DNA from: Clostridiales bacterium
GTDB lineage: Bacteria; Bacillota; Clostridia; Oscillospirales; Oscillospiraceae
Assembly: GCA_012520295.1 (NCBI GenBank)
Contig: JAAYOP010000078.1
Coordinates: 1 to 49,432, forward strand
DNA length: 49,432 bases
Direction: 5' to 3'
Shown: one piece after another, positions 1-8,259 of the stretch
How the letters are laid out: each line of letters starts with the position of its first letter
Position numbering within the stretch: the stretch's first letter is position 1
Translations under genes and position numbers: made by a program
Notes under the pieces: generated by a model
Databases searched by the model: none
What the model saw: only the letters and a program-made list of their open reading frames with translations
Told to the model about the DNA's origin: nothing

Positions 1-2
1 AC

Positions 3-44
3 AATGAAGCCGATAGAAAACTGAGAACAGGGGTGATTCCGTAA
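3..44 (+). CDS. C-terminal end of an upstream gene (partial)
   Basis: One frame is open from the window edge and ends in a TAA that overlaps the next ATG (TAATG at 42-46). That is the usual layout of translationally coupled genes. Only about 13 residues are visible (NEADRKLRTGVIP), so no family can be named. A second frame is also open from the edge to a TGA at 22-24, so the choice of frame rests only on the overlap. Confidence 0.35.
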   Translation, partial: NEADRKLRTGVIP

Positions 45-640
45 TGGATAGAAAACCCAAAAAAGGATTTTTGTATTGGTTTGAAAATGTTTTTAAATAT
101 CATTACGGAAAGCTTTCCATTATTGTCTTGCTCATATTGGTTGTTGTTATATTCAATATGATAGACATGTTCAGACCGAAAACTGAATACGATTTTAGCA
201 TGGTTATTGCCGTAGCGGGGAGTATAGCCCCCTCGTCCACAGACGAGCTTAAGAAAATAGCCGAGACTGCAGCAGGTGATATAAACGGCGACGGTGAAAT
301 AAATATAGACATACAGATAATTGATATGAGCACACCAGGTGAAAACAGCCCTTACCATCTGATGCTCTTAATGTCTCAGCCGGAATATGTTGTCTTTATA
401 ATGGATGACCATACTTCAAAGGTTAATGCCAAGGATTTCAACATGCTCAGCGATTACGGCATTGAAGGGGATGAAGAATACGGGCAAAGAGTCTATATTG
501 GCGACTCACCGATAATGAACAGGATCAACCCCGGTATCGAATTCTATGCTTGCCTTGCCGACTGGACTACGGACGGAAAAGGTAAACCTGAGTGGACGCA
601 GGCAGGGGTCAGCGTAATAAAAGAATTAATCGGCAGTTAG
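44..640 (+). CDS. Unknown single-pass membrane protein with an EF-hand/dockerin-like loop
   Basis: I do not recognise this 198-residue family. The ATG has a good site (AGGGGTGA at 29-36). Residues 1-23 are basic and aromatic, residues about 24-40 form one hydrophobic helix, and the rest is soluble and acidic. This suggests a protein anchored by its N terminus with the bulk outside the cell. Residues 79-89 (DINGDGEINID) match a calcium-binding loop of the kind seen in dockerins and EF hands. Only one copy is present, so it is not a full dockerin. It is probably the last gene of an operon that begins outside the window, since a hairpin with a T-run follows. A lipid- or wall-associated accessory protein is possible but unsupported. 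Confidence 0.7.
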   Translation: MDRKPKKGFLYWFENVFKYHYGKLSIIVLLILVVVIFNMIDMFRPKTEYDFSMVIAVAGSIAPSSTDELKKIAETAAGDINGDGEINIDIQIIDMSTPGENSPYHLMLLMSQPEYVVFIMDDHTSKVNAKDFNMLSDYGIEGDEEYGQRVYIGDSPIMNRINPGIEFYACLADWTTDGKGKPEWTQAGVSVIKELIGS

Positions 641-649
641 ACCTTACAG

Positions 650-684
650 TGGCTGGCCCGGAACCCATCCGGGGCAGCCATTTT
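650..684 (+). terminator. Intrinsic terminator after the first operon
   Basis: TGGCTGGCCCGG pairs with CCGGGGCAGCCA (one mismatch) across a short loop and is followed by TTTT. It starts 10 bases after the stop codon of the unknown membrane protein. Confidence 0.65.
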
Positions 685-735
685 GCACAATTCCCTTATC
701 TGAACCGGAGCCGTAAATGAAGGTGTGACAAGTAG

Positions 736-861
736 CCTGGCGTGAAAACGCTTTCACAAGTGCAAAAACTTTTTGCGCCAGGAAATAATCGATTTGACCG
801 CCAAGTAGGATGGGCGGACCTTTGCTTCTCAGTGGAAAACAGGTTTCCACAATCGATTTTT
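736..861 (+). ncRNA. Structured intergenic region, three-way-junction-like
   Basis: Four stems can be drawn by eye. CCTGGCG (736-742) pairs with CGCCAGG (776-782). AATCGATT (787-794) pairs with AATCGATT (851-858) and encloses two hairpins: CCGCC/GGCGG (798-802/813-817) and GTGGAAA/TTTCCAC (832-838/844-850). A T-run (857-861) closes the structure, 45 bases before the methyltransferase start. It matches no riboswitch consensus that I can recall. The class and even its transcription are inferred; an open frame on the opposite strand here looks spurious. Confidence 0.4.
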
Positions 862-905
862 CCTGACTATTAGTGTCGCCGCTTCTAGACAGATTGGAGA
901 TTTAT

Positions 906-1658
906 ATGGATATAATAAGCAGCAGGAAAAATCCTCTTATTGCCCATCTGAGAAAATTGGGCAATGACAGGGCCTACAGAAGGCAGTGCCGTGAGTTTAT
1001 ATGCGACGGCGCAAAGCTTTTGGAGGACGCGCTGGCTTCCAGACTGGAGATAATCATGGTTCTCAGCAGCGGACAACCCCCTGAGCTTCCGCAAAATATC
1101 AGGAGCATTAAGGTCAGCGATGATATAATCAAGTATCTTTCATCTTTTAAAAGCCCCCAGGATCTTGTATTTGTATGCAAAGTCCCGAATAATACCCATT
1201 CCCTTGAACCGGGAAGGCATTTAATTCTCGAGAATATGCAGGACCCGGGAAATGTGGGAACAATAATTAGAACGGCCAACGCCTTCGGCGTGGACAGTAT
1301 AATACTCACGGGCGATTGCGCCGACCCGTATAACCCAAAAGCGGTAAGGGCGTCCATGGGAGCGGTTTTTCGGCAAAGAATTATTGAAAAAGACCAGGAA
1401 AAGCTTTTGAATATGCTCTCGGAAAAGGGCATACCTCTTTATTCCTCCGCGCTGGACGAGGATACGGTGGATTTGCGCGATGTTCAATTGCCTTCCAGCC
1501 TTGCGTTGGCGGTAGGAAATGAGGGTCAGGGGCTAAGTGAAAGGCTTTTGCAGGCTAGCGCGCAAAAGCTGCTAATTCCGATGGAAAGAGAAACCCAATC
1601 CCTGAATGCCGCAGCGGCAGCCGCCATATTAATGTGGGAGCTGTATAAGCGGATGTGA
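906..1658 (+). CDS. TrmH/SpoU-family RNA 2'-O-methyltransferase
   Basis: A SAM-dependent enzyme of the SPOUT class that methylates ribose 2'-OH groups in rRNA or tRNA. The ATG at 906 follows GGAGA (896-900) and gives 250 residues; an in-frame GTG at 873 has no such site. Residues 1-95 form the substrate-binding domain. The knotted SPOUT domain carries motif 1 (DPGNVGTIIRTA, about 113-124, with Arg122), motif 2 (SMGAVFRQ, 150-157) and motif 3 (VGNEGQGL, 203-210, then ERETQSLNAAAAAAI, with Asn234). Relatives include RlmB and Bacillus YsgA, but the target nucleotide cannot be read from the sequence. It stands alone, preceded by a structured region, with dprA 73 bases downstream. Confidence 0.92.
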   Translation: MDIISSRKNPLIAHLRKLGNDRAYRRQCREFICDGAKLLEDALASRLEIIMVLSSGQPPELPQNIRSIKVSDDIIKYLSSFKSPQDLVFVCKVPNNTHSLEPGRHLILENMQDPGNVGTIIRTANAFGVDSIILTGDCADPYNPKAVRASMGAVFRQRIIEKDQEKLLNMLSEKGIPLYSSALDEDTVDLRDVQLPSSLALAVGNEGQGLSERLLQASAQKLLIPMERETQSLNAAAAAAILMWELYKRM

Positions 1659-1731
1659 AAAAGCTATGCTTTCAGGTGTATTTATTTTCACGGCATATAT
1701 TTAGAAGGCAGCCCGGGGAGGATTGACGACA

Positions 1732-2943
1732 ATGTCGGAGCTTTTATATTGGCTATGGCTATCAGAGCTAAAAAACGTGGGCTCGGTTACGGCGATGAAG
1801 TATATCGATTATTTTGGCTCGGTAAAAAGAGTTTTTGAGGCCGGCTTTGATGAGATTATTCTAGTACCGGGTTCAAGGCGCTCCGAGGCAGAGCAGCTTA
1901 ATAACAAGGAGCTGAGCCGGGCAAAGAACATATTGAAAAACTGCAGAAAAACGGGAACCGGAATTATAACGCTTTATGACAGCCTATATCCGAAGAGGCT
2001 GGCTAATATTTATGACCCGCCCCTTGTTTTATACTACAGGGGCACCCTGCCAGATATGGACTATGAAGCAGTTATAGGAGTGGTGGGGACCAGGAAGGCT
2101 TCCGTATACGGACTGAAGACTGCACAGAGGATTGCCTCCGAAATAGCCTGCGGCGGCGGTATCGTCTCCACCGGACTTGCCGAGGGAATCGACTCGGCGG
2201 CAGCAAAGGGAGCTCTGAAAGAAGCTGGCTTCGTAATAGGTGTACTGGGCACCGGAACAGATATTACATATCCATCCTGGAACAGAAAACTCCAGAGCAG
2301 GATCGCGTCTGAGGGTTTGCTGCTCAGCGAATATCCTCCCGGACAAAAGGCGACCAGAGGCAGCTTCCCGGCAAGAAACCGCATAATAAGCGGTATAAGT
2401 CTCGGAGTGGCGGTTATTGAAGCGCCTGCTAAAAGCGGCTCTCTTATAACCGCGGCCAGGGCAATCGAACAGGGCAGAGACGTATTCGCAGTACCGGGAA
2501 ATATCGACCTGCGTGGCTTTGAAGGCTCAAATGCGCTGATCAGGGACGGTGCGTATCTCATAACATCCGGTTGGGATATCCTCAGTCAATACGAATGGAG
2601 GTTTCCAGATAAAATATCGGCAGCACCCGTAAAAAGCAAGACAGTCAGCATAGATTTAAAGGAAAATGACAGAAAGGATGCATCGGTCCGGGGAAAAATA
2701 GAGGTTGACAACAATTCAAGCATGGAATATATTGACCTGGAAGAACAAGTTGGCAATTTAACAGATGATGAAATAAAGATTTTACGAGTCATGTCCAGCA
2801 AAGTAATGCATATTGATGAAATAATAATAAACTCAGCCCTGCAGGCAGACAGAGCTCTGGCGGCATTAACTCAGCTGGAGCTGAAGGGCTTTGCCACAGA
2901 TGCCGGGGGAAAGCACTTTCAGCTTAATGTGAAAACTAAATAG
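1732..2943 (+). CDS. dprA: DNA-processing protein DprA
   Basis: DprA loads RecA on incoming single-stranded DNA during natural transformation and is conserved even in bacteria with no known competence. The start is the ATG at 1732, 9 bases after GGGGAGGA (1715-1722); an upstream in-frame TTG at 1723 abuts the site. The 403-residue protein has an N-terminal helix-hairpin-helix/SAM-like part and a Rossmann-like core with VGVVGTRKASVYG, STGLAEGIDSAA, GVLGTGTD and PARNRIISG motifs. A C-terminal winged-helix domain covers about residues 340-400. The order dprA-topA-trmFO is widespread in Bacillota. Confidence 0.95.
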   Translation: MSELLYWLWLSELKNVGSVTAMKYIDYFGSVKRVFEAGFDEIILVPGSRRSEAEQLNNKELSRAKNILKNCRKTGTGIITLYDSLYPKRLANIYDPPLVLYYRGTLPDMDYEAVIGVVGTRKASVYGLKTAQRIASEIACGGGIVSTGLAEGIDSAAAKGALKEAGFVIGVLGTGTDITYPSWNRKLQSRIASEGLLLSEYPPGQKATRGSFPARNRIISGISLGVAVIEAPAKSGSLITAARAIEQGRDVFAVPGNIDLRGFEGSNALIRDGAYLITSGWDILSQYEWRFPDKISAAPVKSKTVSIDLKENDRKDASVRGKIEVDNNSSMEYIDLEEQVGNLTDDEIKILRVMSSKVMHIDEIIINSALQADRALAALTQLELKGFATDAGGKHFQLNVKTK

Positions 2944-3025
2944 CATCTTTGATATGCGGAGCTTTGCGGTAAACGGACAATTAATATAGTATATATAATG
3001 ATTAAACTTTAAGTGAGGAAAACTA

Positions 3026-5245
3026 ATGGCAAAAGAAGGGAAAAATCTTGTTATCATAGAATCACCATATAAAGCCAAAACCATCGGCAAAATATTGGGT
3101 AAGGATTATATCGTTGCCGCCTCGGGTGGACACTTGAGGGACCTTCCTAAAAATAAAATGAGTGTTGATTTGGAAAACGGCTTCATTCCGGACTATCAGC
3201 CGATTAAAGGGAAGGAACAGACGATAAATGAACTGAGGGAAAGCGCAAACAAAAGCGAAAAAGTATATCTTGCAACGGACCCCGACCGGGAGGGTGAGGC
3301 AATATCCTGGCACCTTAAGGAGCTTTTGGAATTGTCCGATGAAAAAGCTTTTCGTGTAACATTCAATGAGCTGACCAAAAAGGTGGTAATTGAAGGCATA
3401 CAATCTCCCAGGCCCATAGATATGAATTTGGTTGACGCCCAGCAGGCAAGAAGGATTTTGGACCGAATAGTTGGATATAAGCTCAGTCCGCTCCTCTGGA
3501 GCAAAATAAAGCGGGGATTATCGGCCGGCAGGGTCCAATCAGTAGTTACCAGAATGGTAGTGGACAGGGAGGAAGAGATAAAGGCATTTGTTCCGGAGGA
3601 ATACTGGCTTCTGGATGTGGTGCTCGAATGTATAGGGAAACCCGGCTCCTTCACCGCCCGCTTCCACGGGGCTGCAAAAAAACAGGAGCTTAAGAGCAAA
3701 GAAGAACTTGACAAAGTGGTGGAAGCCATAAAAACAGCGCCTTTTACTATAAAAAGCGTAAAGAGAAGGGACAGGCAAAGGGCGCCTTCCGCTCCGTTTA
3801 TAACCTCAACCCTTCAGCAGGAGGCCTCAAGAAGGCTTAATATGACTCCAAAACGCACGATGATGATTGCACAGCAGCTCTATGAAGGCATTGATATAAG
3901 CGGCCAGGGAACCATAGGCATCATAACATATATGAGAACGGATTCCCTGAGAGTTTCACAGGAGGCTCAGGAGGCGGCAAAGAGCTTCATTCTGAATCGA
4001 TACGGAAGTGAATACTATCCCAAGAGTCCCCGTGTTTTTAAAACAAAAAAAGGTGCACAGGATGCCCATGAGGCTATCAGGCCCACGGAGATTACCCTCG
4101 AGCCGGAGAGCATAAGAAAAGACCTGACAAATGACCAGTACAGGCTTTATAAGCTGATTTGGAACAGATTTATGGCAAGTCAGATGGCAAATGCCGTTTA
4201 TGACACTGTAACCATTGAAGCTCAGTCAGCGGGATATGTTTTTAAGGCTAATCATTCCTCCCTGAAGTTTCCGGGCTTTACGGCTCTCTATGATGACAAC
4301 GGGAAGGACGAGGAGGATAAAAACGACAAAAAGCCCCTGCCAGAGCTTCAGGAGGGCGAAGAGGTTAACCTGTCGGACATTGTCAGCGAACAGAAGTTTA
4401 CCCAGCCGCCTCCCAGATACACGGAGGATTCCCTTATAAGAGCAATGGAGGAAAAGGGAATAGGCAGACCGAGCACATATGCTCCCACCATGTCTACGAT
4501 TATGGACAGGGAATATGTGGTGAAGGAGGGGAAGCATCTAAAACCCACCGCTCTCGGCCAGGTTGTCACTCAGCTTATGAAGGATAGGTTTGAGGACATT
4601 GTAGATGTGGAGTTCACGGCAAGACTGGAAGAGCGTCTTGACAGCATTGAAGAGGGAGAGCGCGAGTGGAAAAGCGTCCTTGCCGAGTTTTATGATGATT
4701 TTGCCCAGGCGTTAAAAGAAGCCGAAGCCGCTCTGGAAGGCGTGAGGATAAAGATACCTGATGAGGTGACTGAGGAGATATGCGATGAATGCGGGCGAAA
4801 TATGGTCATAAAATCTGGGCGTTTCGGAAGGTTTCTGGCCTGTCCCGGATATCCTGAGTGCAACTTTACAAAGCCACTGGTTATTGAAATGCCCGGGAAA
4901 TGCCCGAAATGCGGAAACAGGATACTTAAGCGCAGCTCCAAAAAGGGCTATACCTATTACGCATGTGAGAAGGGAGCCCAATGTGGCTTCATGACATGGG
5001 ATGTTCCCGTAAAGGATTCCTGTCCCGAGTGCGGGCAGACTATGTTTAAAAAATCGGGAAGAGGATACAGGAAACCCTTTTGCATAAACGAAGCCTGCTC
5101 TAACTTTGTGCCTGAGGAAAAGAGAGGCTATAAAAAGAAAGCGAAAACCGATGCCACGGAGCCTGAAAAACAGGAGAACAATACAGAAAAAGAAAAAGGA
5201 ACGCAAGGAAAAAACAAAAAAGCCCAAAAAGGGACTGATAAATGA
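3026..5245 (+). CDS. topA: DNA topoisomerase I (type IA)
   Basis: Relaxes negatively supercoiled DNA by cutting one strand. The TOPRIM domain holds Glu12 (IIESPYKAK) and the acidic triad D85-P-D87-R-E89. Tyr302 in ITYMRTDS is the catalytic tyrosine that links to the 5' phosphate. Three C-terminal zinc ribbons of the four-cysteine type follow (CDECG..CPGYPEC, CPKCG..CEKGAQC, CPECG..CINEAC), then a lysine-rich tail of about 35 residues. The length of 739 residues is normal for the family. The site GAGGAAA lies before the ATG. The stop overlaps the trmFO start (ATGA). Confidence 0.97.
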   Translation: MAKEGKNLVIIESPYKAKTIGKILGKDYIVAASGGHLRDLPKNKMSVDLENGFIPDYQPIKGKEQTINELRESANKSEKVYLATDPDREGEAISWHLKELLELSDEKAFRVTFNELTKKVVIEGIQSPRPIDMNLVDAQQARRILDRIVGYKLSPLLWSKIKRGLSAGRVQSVVTRMVVDREEEIKAFVPEEYWLLDVVLECIGKPGSFTARFHGAAKKQELKSKEELDKVVEAIKTAPFTIKSVKRRDRQRAPSAPFITSTLQQEASRRLNMTPKRTMMIAQQLYEGIDISGQGTIGIITYMRTDSLRVSQEAQEAAKSFILNRYGSEYYPKSPRVFKTKKGAQDAHEAIRPTEITLEPESIRKDLTNDQYRLYKLIWNRFMASQMANAVYDTVTIEAQSAGYVFKANHSSLKFPGFTALYDDNGKDEEDKNDKKPLPELQEGEEVNLSDIVSEQKFTQPPPRYTEDSLIRAMEEKGIGRPSTYAPTMSTIMDREYVVKEGKHLKPTALGQVVTQLMKDRFEDIVDVEFTARLEERLDSIEEGEREWKSVLAEFYDDFAQALKEAEAALEGVRIKIPDEVTEEICDECGRNMVIKSGRFGRFLACPGYPECNFTKPLVIEMPGKCPKCGNRILKRSSKKGYTYYACEKGAQCGFMTWDVPVKDSCPECGQTMFKKSGRGYRKPFCINEACSNFVPEEKRGYKKKAKTDATEPEKQENNTEKEKGTQGKNKKAQKGTDK

Positions 5246-6555
5246 GTATAGAAGTAACCGTAGTTGGAGCTGGTCTGGCCGGATGCGAGGCTGCCTGGCA
5301 GCTTGCCAGGGCAGGCATTCGGGTAAAGCTCATGGAAATGAAGCCCAGCAGGAAATCACCTGCCCACATATCGGACGACTATGCCGAGCTGGTTTGCTCA
5401 AATTCCCTGAGGAGCAACGAGCTTACAAATGCCGTAGGCCTGCTTAAGGAGGAAATGCGGCTTTTAGCTTCCCTCATTATGAAATGTGCGGACAAAAACA
5501 GAATTGAGGCGGGGGGCGCACTGGCTGTGGACAGAGACGAATTTTCTGCCTGTGTTACCCAGCATATAAAAAGTAACCCGCTGATTGACATATATGAAAA
5601 GGAAGTCACCAAGATACCGGAGGGCTATGTGATTATTGCCACAGGCCCCCTGACTTCAGATGCCTTTGCGGCAGAAATAGCCCGGCTTTTTCCCGAAAGG
5701 GATTTTTTAAGGTTTTATGATGCGGCCGCGCCTATAGTGACCTTCGAGAGCGTGAATTTGGAAAGGGCTTTTTTTGCATCCCGCTATGGCAAGGGAACAG
5801 CGGACTATATAAACTGTCCCATGGACAAGGATGAATATATTTCTTTCTGGAACGAGCTTATTGCTGCCGAGCAGGCTGAAAAACACGCCTTTGAGGACGA
5901 GAAGGTATTCGAGGGCTGTATGCCTGTGGAGGTTATGGCAAGGCGGGGACAGGATACTCTCAGATACGGACCCTTAAAGCCTGTTGGCCTTATTGATCCG
6001 AGAACAGGCAAGGAGCCCTATGGGGTTGTGCAATTACGGCGTGACAACAAAGAGGGTTCGCTGTATAATATTGTAGGCTTTCAAACCAATTTGAAATTTG
6101 GTGAGCAGCGTAGAGTGTTTTCCATGATACCGGGGCTTGAAAATGCCGAGTTCGTCAGATACGGGGTCATGCATGTAAACACATTTATCGATTCTCCACG
6201 GGTGCTTGACGAGCGCTTCAGGCTCAGAGCCGATACCAGAATAAGATTTGCCGGGCAGATAACAGGAGTGGAGGGCTATGTAGAATCGGCAGCCTCCGGC
6301 CTGCTGTGTGGTCTGGAAACCTCAAGAGAGCTGTTGGGTATGCCCCCCTTGGAGTTTTCATCGAAAAATGCGATAGGTGCTCTGGCCCATTATATTAGCA
6401 ACCCGACTATCGCGGATTTTCAGCCTATGAATATAAATTTTGGTATAATGGAGCCCTTAGGCTACAGGGTTAAGGGTAAGAGAAATAAAAATGCCGAAAT
6501 TTCAAAGCGTTCCCTTAAACTCATAAAAGAGAAACTTGCCCAATTACAGGGCTGA
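5242..6555 (+). CDS. trmFO: Methylenetetrahydrofolate-tRNA-(uracil-5-)-methyltransferase TrmFO
   Basis: Makes 5-methyluridine at position 54 of tRNA, using methylenetetrahydrofolate as carbon donor and FADH2 as reductant, unlike the SAM-dependent TrmA. The N terminus has the dinucleotide-binding motif VVGAGLAGCEAAWQLA for FAD. Family landmarks such as SNSLRSNELTNAVGLLKEEM and VEGYVESAASGLL are present. The length of 437 residues is typical. It overlaps topA by 4 bases, so the two are probably translated together. The next gene, plsX, starts 121 bases later behind a dispersed repeat. Confidence 0.96.
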   Translation: MSIEVTVVGAGLAGCEAAWQLARAGIRVKLMEMKPSRKSPAHISDDYAELVCSNSLRSNELTNAVGLLKEEMRLLASLIMKCADKNRIEAGGALAVDRDEFSACVTQHIKSNPLIDIYEKEVTKIPEGYVIIATGPLTSDAFAAEIARLFPERDFLRFYDAAAPIVTFESVNLERAFFASRYGKGTADYINCPMDKDEYISFWNELIAAEQAEKHAFEDEKVFEGCMPVEVMARRGQDTLRYGPLKPVGLIDPRTGKEPYGVVQLRRDNKEGSLYNIVGFQTNLKFGEQRRVFSMIPGLENAEFVRYGVMHVNTFIDSPRVLDERFRLRADTRIRFAGQITGVEGYVESAASGLLCGLETSRELLGMPPLEFSSKNAIGALAHYISNPTIADFQPMNINFGIMEPLGYRVKGKRNKNAEISKRSLKLIKEKLAQLQG

Positions 6556-6570
6556 CAGAGAACGAGAAAT

Positions 6571-6616
6571 CGGCCTGTCGCTTGCCGAAAAAGCGGCAAC
6601 CGCAAATCAGCGGCAA
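6571..6616 (+). repeat. Dispersed hairpin element, copy A (before plsX)
   Basis: Begins CGGCCTGTCGCTTGCCG. The stem TGTCGCTT/AAGCGGCA encloses the loop GCCGAAA. It shares about 30 of 35 bases with the copy at 26099 and its first half with the copy at 45270. The stem bases change in pairs between copies (CGCTT/AAGCG here, CGTTT/AAACG in copy B). It lies 60 bases before the plsX start. Confidence 0.6.
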
Positions 6617-6676
6617 CCCCGGTCGACAAACAGGTTTGGTATATTTTGCGCCGGCCGTGGAATATGGAGCAGGAAG

Positions 6677-7717
6677 ATGAAGATTATCGTAGATGCAATG
6701 AGCGGAGATAATGCGCCTTTTGAAATAGTCAAGGGTGCCGTAATGGCCGTTACGGACTCAGGGGCGGATATTATACTGGTTGGAAAAGGCGAAGAGATAC
6801 TCCGCTGTATTGAAAAGCTGGGCATGAAGAATATCCCCAAGGGTATAGAAATAGCCCACACATCAGAAATCATTACGATGGAGGACGACCCTTCCGCCGT
6901 TATAAAAGAAAAAAAGGACTCGTCAATGACTGTGGCTTTAAATATGCTGAGCGACGGCAGGGGCGAGGCCCTTGTATCGGCTGGAAATACAGGCGCCCTT
7001 TTAACAGGCTCCACTTTGATTGTTAAAAGAATCAGAGGAATCAGAAGAGCCGCCCTGTCTCCCGTGCTGCCTGAGGACTTTGGTAACAGTATAATCATAG
7101 ATGTGGGCGCCAATACTGAATGTACCTCCGAATATCTTGTCCAGTTCGCCTATATGGGCGCAAGCTATGCAAGAAACGTTCTGGACAAGGGAAATCCTAA
7201 AATTGCCCTTTTGAACATCGGCACCGAGGAGACAAAAGGCCAGCCCCTTCACAGGGAGACTTTCAAGCTTCTGAAAGAGGCGTCTTCAGGGGGAATGTTT
7301 GACTTTATAGGAAATATGGAAGGAAGGGATATTTTATATAATAAAGCGGATGTAATTGTGTGTGACGGTTTTTCTGGCAATATCCTTTTAAAAACCATAG
7401 AAGGCACGGCTTTGTATATGGCAGAGGAGCTCAAGGGTATTTTTACGAAAAACATATGGTCAAAGCTGGCTGCAGGCATTGTTAAAAAGGATATTTTGAA
7501 ACTGAAAAAAAGACTGGACTATACCGAGGTGGGTGGAAGTGTTCTTATCGGAATATCGAAGCCGGTGATAAAAGCCCACGGCTCATCGGATGCCAATGCA
7601 ATAAAAAACGCCATTGGACAGGCGATAAAAATTGCCCGCTCCAGATTTGTTGAAGAAATTGTTGAAAGCATTGACAATATAAAGGCGATGGTTGAAAACA
7701 GTGAAAAAAACAGTTGA
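6677..7717 (+). CDS. plsX: Phosphate acyltransferase PlsX
   Basis: Converts acyl-ACP and phosphate to acyl-phosphate, which PlsY uses to acylate glycerol-3-phosphate in phospholipid synthesis. The ATG at 6677 gives 346 residues, starting MKIIVDAMSGDNAPFEIV as is typical for the family. GGAGCAGGA precedes it. The open frame extends upstream to 6536, but those residues lie in a repeat and have no PlsX counterpart. Conserved stretches include SAGNTGALL and VCDGFSGNILLKT. acpP follows directly without the fabD/fabG genes found between them in Bacillus. Confidence 0.96.
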   Translation: MKIIVDAMSGDNAPFEIVKGAVMAVTDSGADIILVGKGEEILRCIEKLGMKNIPKGIEIAHTSEIITMEDDPSAVIKEKKDSSMTVALNMLSDGRGEALVSAGNTGALLTGSTLIVKRIRGIRRAALSPVLPEDFGNSIIIDVGANTECTSEYLVQFAYMGASYARNVLDKGNPKIALLNIGTEETKGQPLHRETFKLLKEASSGGMFDFIGNMEGRDILYNKADVIVCDGFSGNILLKTIEGTALYMAEELKGIFTKNIWSKLAAGIVKKDILKLKKRLDYTEVGGSVLIGISKPVIKAHGSSDANAIKNAIGQAIKIARSRFVEEIVESIDNIKAMVENSEKNS

Positions 7718-7742
7718 CAAAAGCGGTTATTATGCATACCAT
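7714..7742 (+). promoter_or_regulatory. Candidate sigma-A promoter for acpP
   Basis: TTGACA, 17 bases, TACCAT (4 of 6 in the -10). It overlaps the plsX stop codon and lies about 40 bases before the acpP start, so acpP may be transcribed more strongly than plsX. Confidence 0.4.
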
Positions 7743-7784
7743 AATTGCAGGTAATTTCAAGCATGTATATATGAGGTGGTAATC

Positions 7785-8018
7785 ATGGTATTTGAAAGGT
7801 TGAAAAAGCTCCTTGCAGAACAGTTTGTTATTGATGAAGATACAATAACAATGGAAACATCGTTTCAGGAAGATTTGGGGGCCGATTCCCTTGACATAGT
7901 TGAACTGGCCATGGCGGTTGAAGAAGAGTTTGACATTCCTGAACTCAATGAAGAAGACCTGCCTTCTCTTGTGACGGTCGGTGACCTTACTCGTTATATC
8001 TCAAACATTATAGATTGA
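7785..8018 (+). CDS. acpP: Acyl carrier protein
   Basis: Small acidic carrier that holds fatty acyl chains on a phosphopantetheine arm attached to Ser35 of the GADSLDIVE motif. The ATG at 7785 follows GAGGTGG (7773-7779) and gives 77 residues, the normal size; an upstream GTG overlaps the ribosome site. The four-helix pattern and high content of Glu and Asp are typical. It sits between plsX, whose substrate is acyl-ACP, and rnc. Confidence 0.97.
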   Translation: MVFERLKKLLAEQFVIDEDTITMETSFQEDLGADSLDIVELAMAVEEEFDIPELNEEDLPSLVTVGDLTRYISNIID

Positions 8019-8026
8019 TAAAACAA

Positions 8027-8205
8027 GGCTGTCGCAAAGTCAGAGAAGGGTACCAAACCTTTTGCGACAGCCAAACTTATTAAACAAATGCTTTCGCATT
8101 TGTTTGACTGCCTGAATTGATTTGCGGGTATACGCCGCAAATCAATTGCGCTGCACCCGATATAATTTAAAAACGCTGTCATAGTATTGCTGTTGTCGCG
8201 TTTTT
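8027..8205. repeat. Cluster of four stem-loops between acpP and rnc
   Basis: Three perfect hairpins and one terminator-like hairpin follow each other. GGCTGTCGCAAA pairs with TTTGCGACAGCC (8027-8038/8061-8072). AAACAAATGC pairs with GCATTTGTTT (8082-8105). AATTGATTTGCGG pairs with CCGCAAATCAATT (8115-8127/8135-8147). AAAAACGC pairs with GCGTTTTT (8169-8176/8198-8205). Only the last has a T-run. Such clusters are usual in miniature inverted-repeat elements or processed intergenic RNA. An 81-codon open frame on the minus strand here is probably chance. Confidence 0.6.
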
Positions 8206-8259
8206 GATTTGTATTAAATAAGCACCTGCTCAAGCTCAACTATGAAAGGGTTTATCCGT

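Noticed and set aside
644-850. 68-codon open frame on the minus strand
   Set aside because: It has no recognisable motif and covers a terminator and several stem-loops. Structured RNA on the plus strand explains the region better.
6536-6676. N-terminal extension of PlsX
   Set aside because: The extra residues come from the dispersed repeat and the trmFO end. The family normally starts at MKIIVDAMSGD, where a ribosome site is present.
7994-8239. 81-codon open frame on the minus strand between acpP and rnc
   Set aside because: It lies wholly over the hairpin cluster, overlaps the acpP end and resembles no protein I know.
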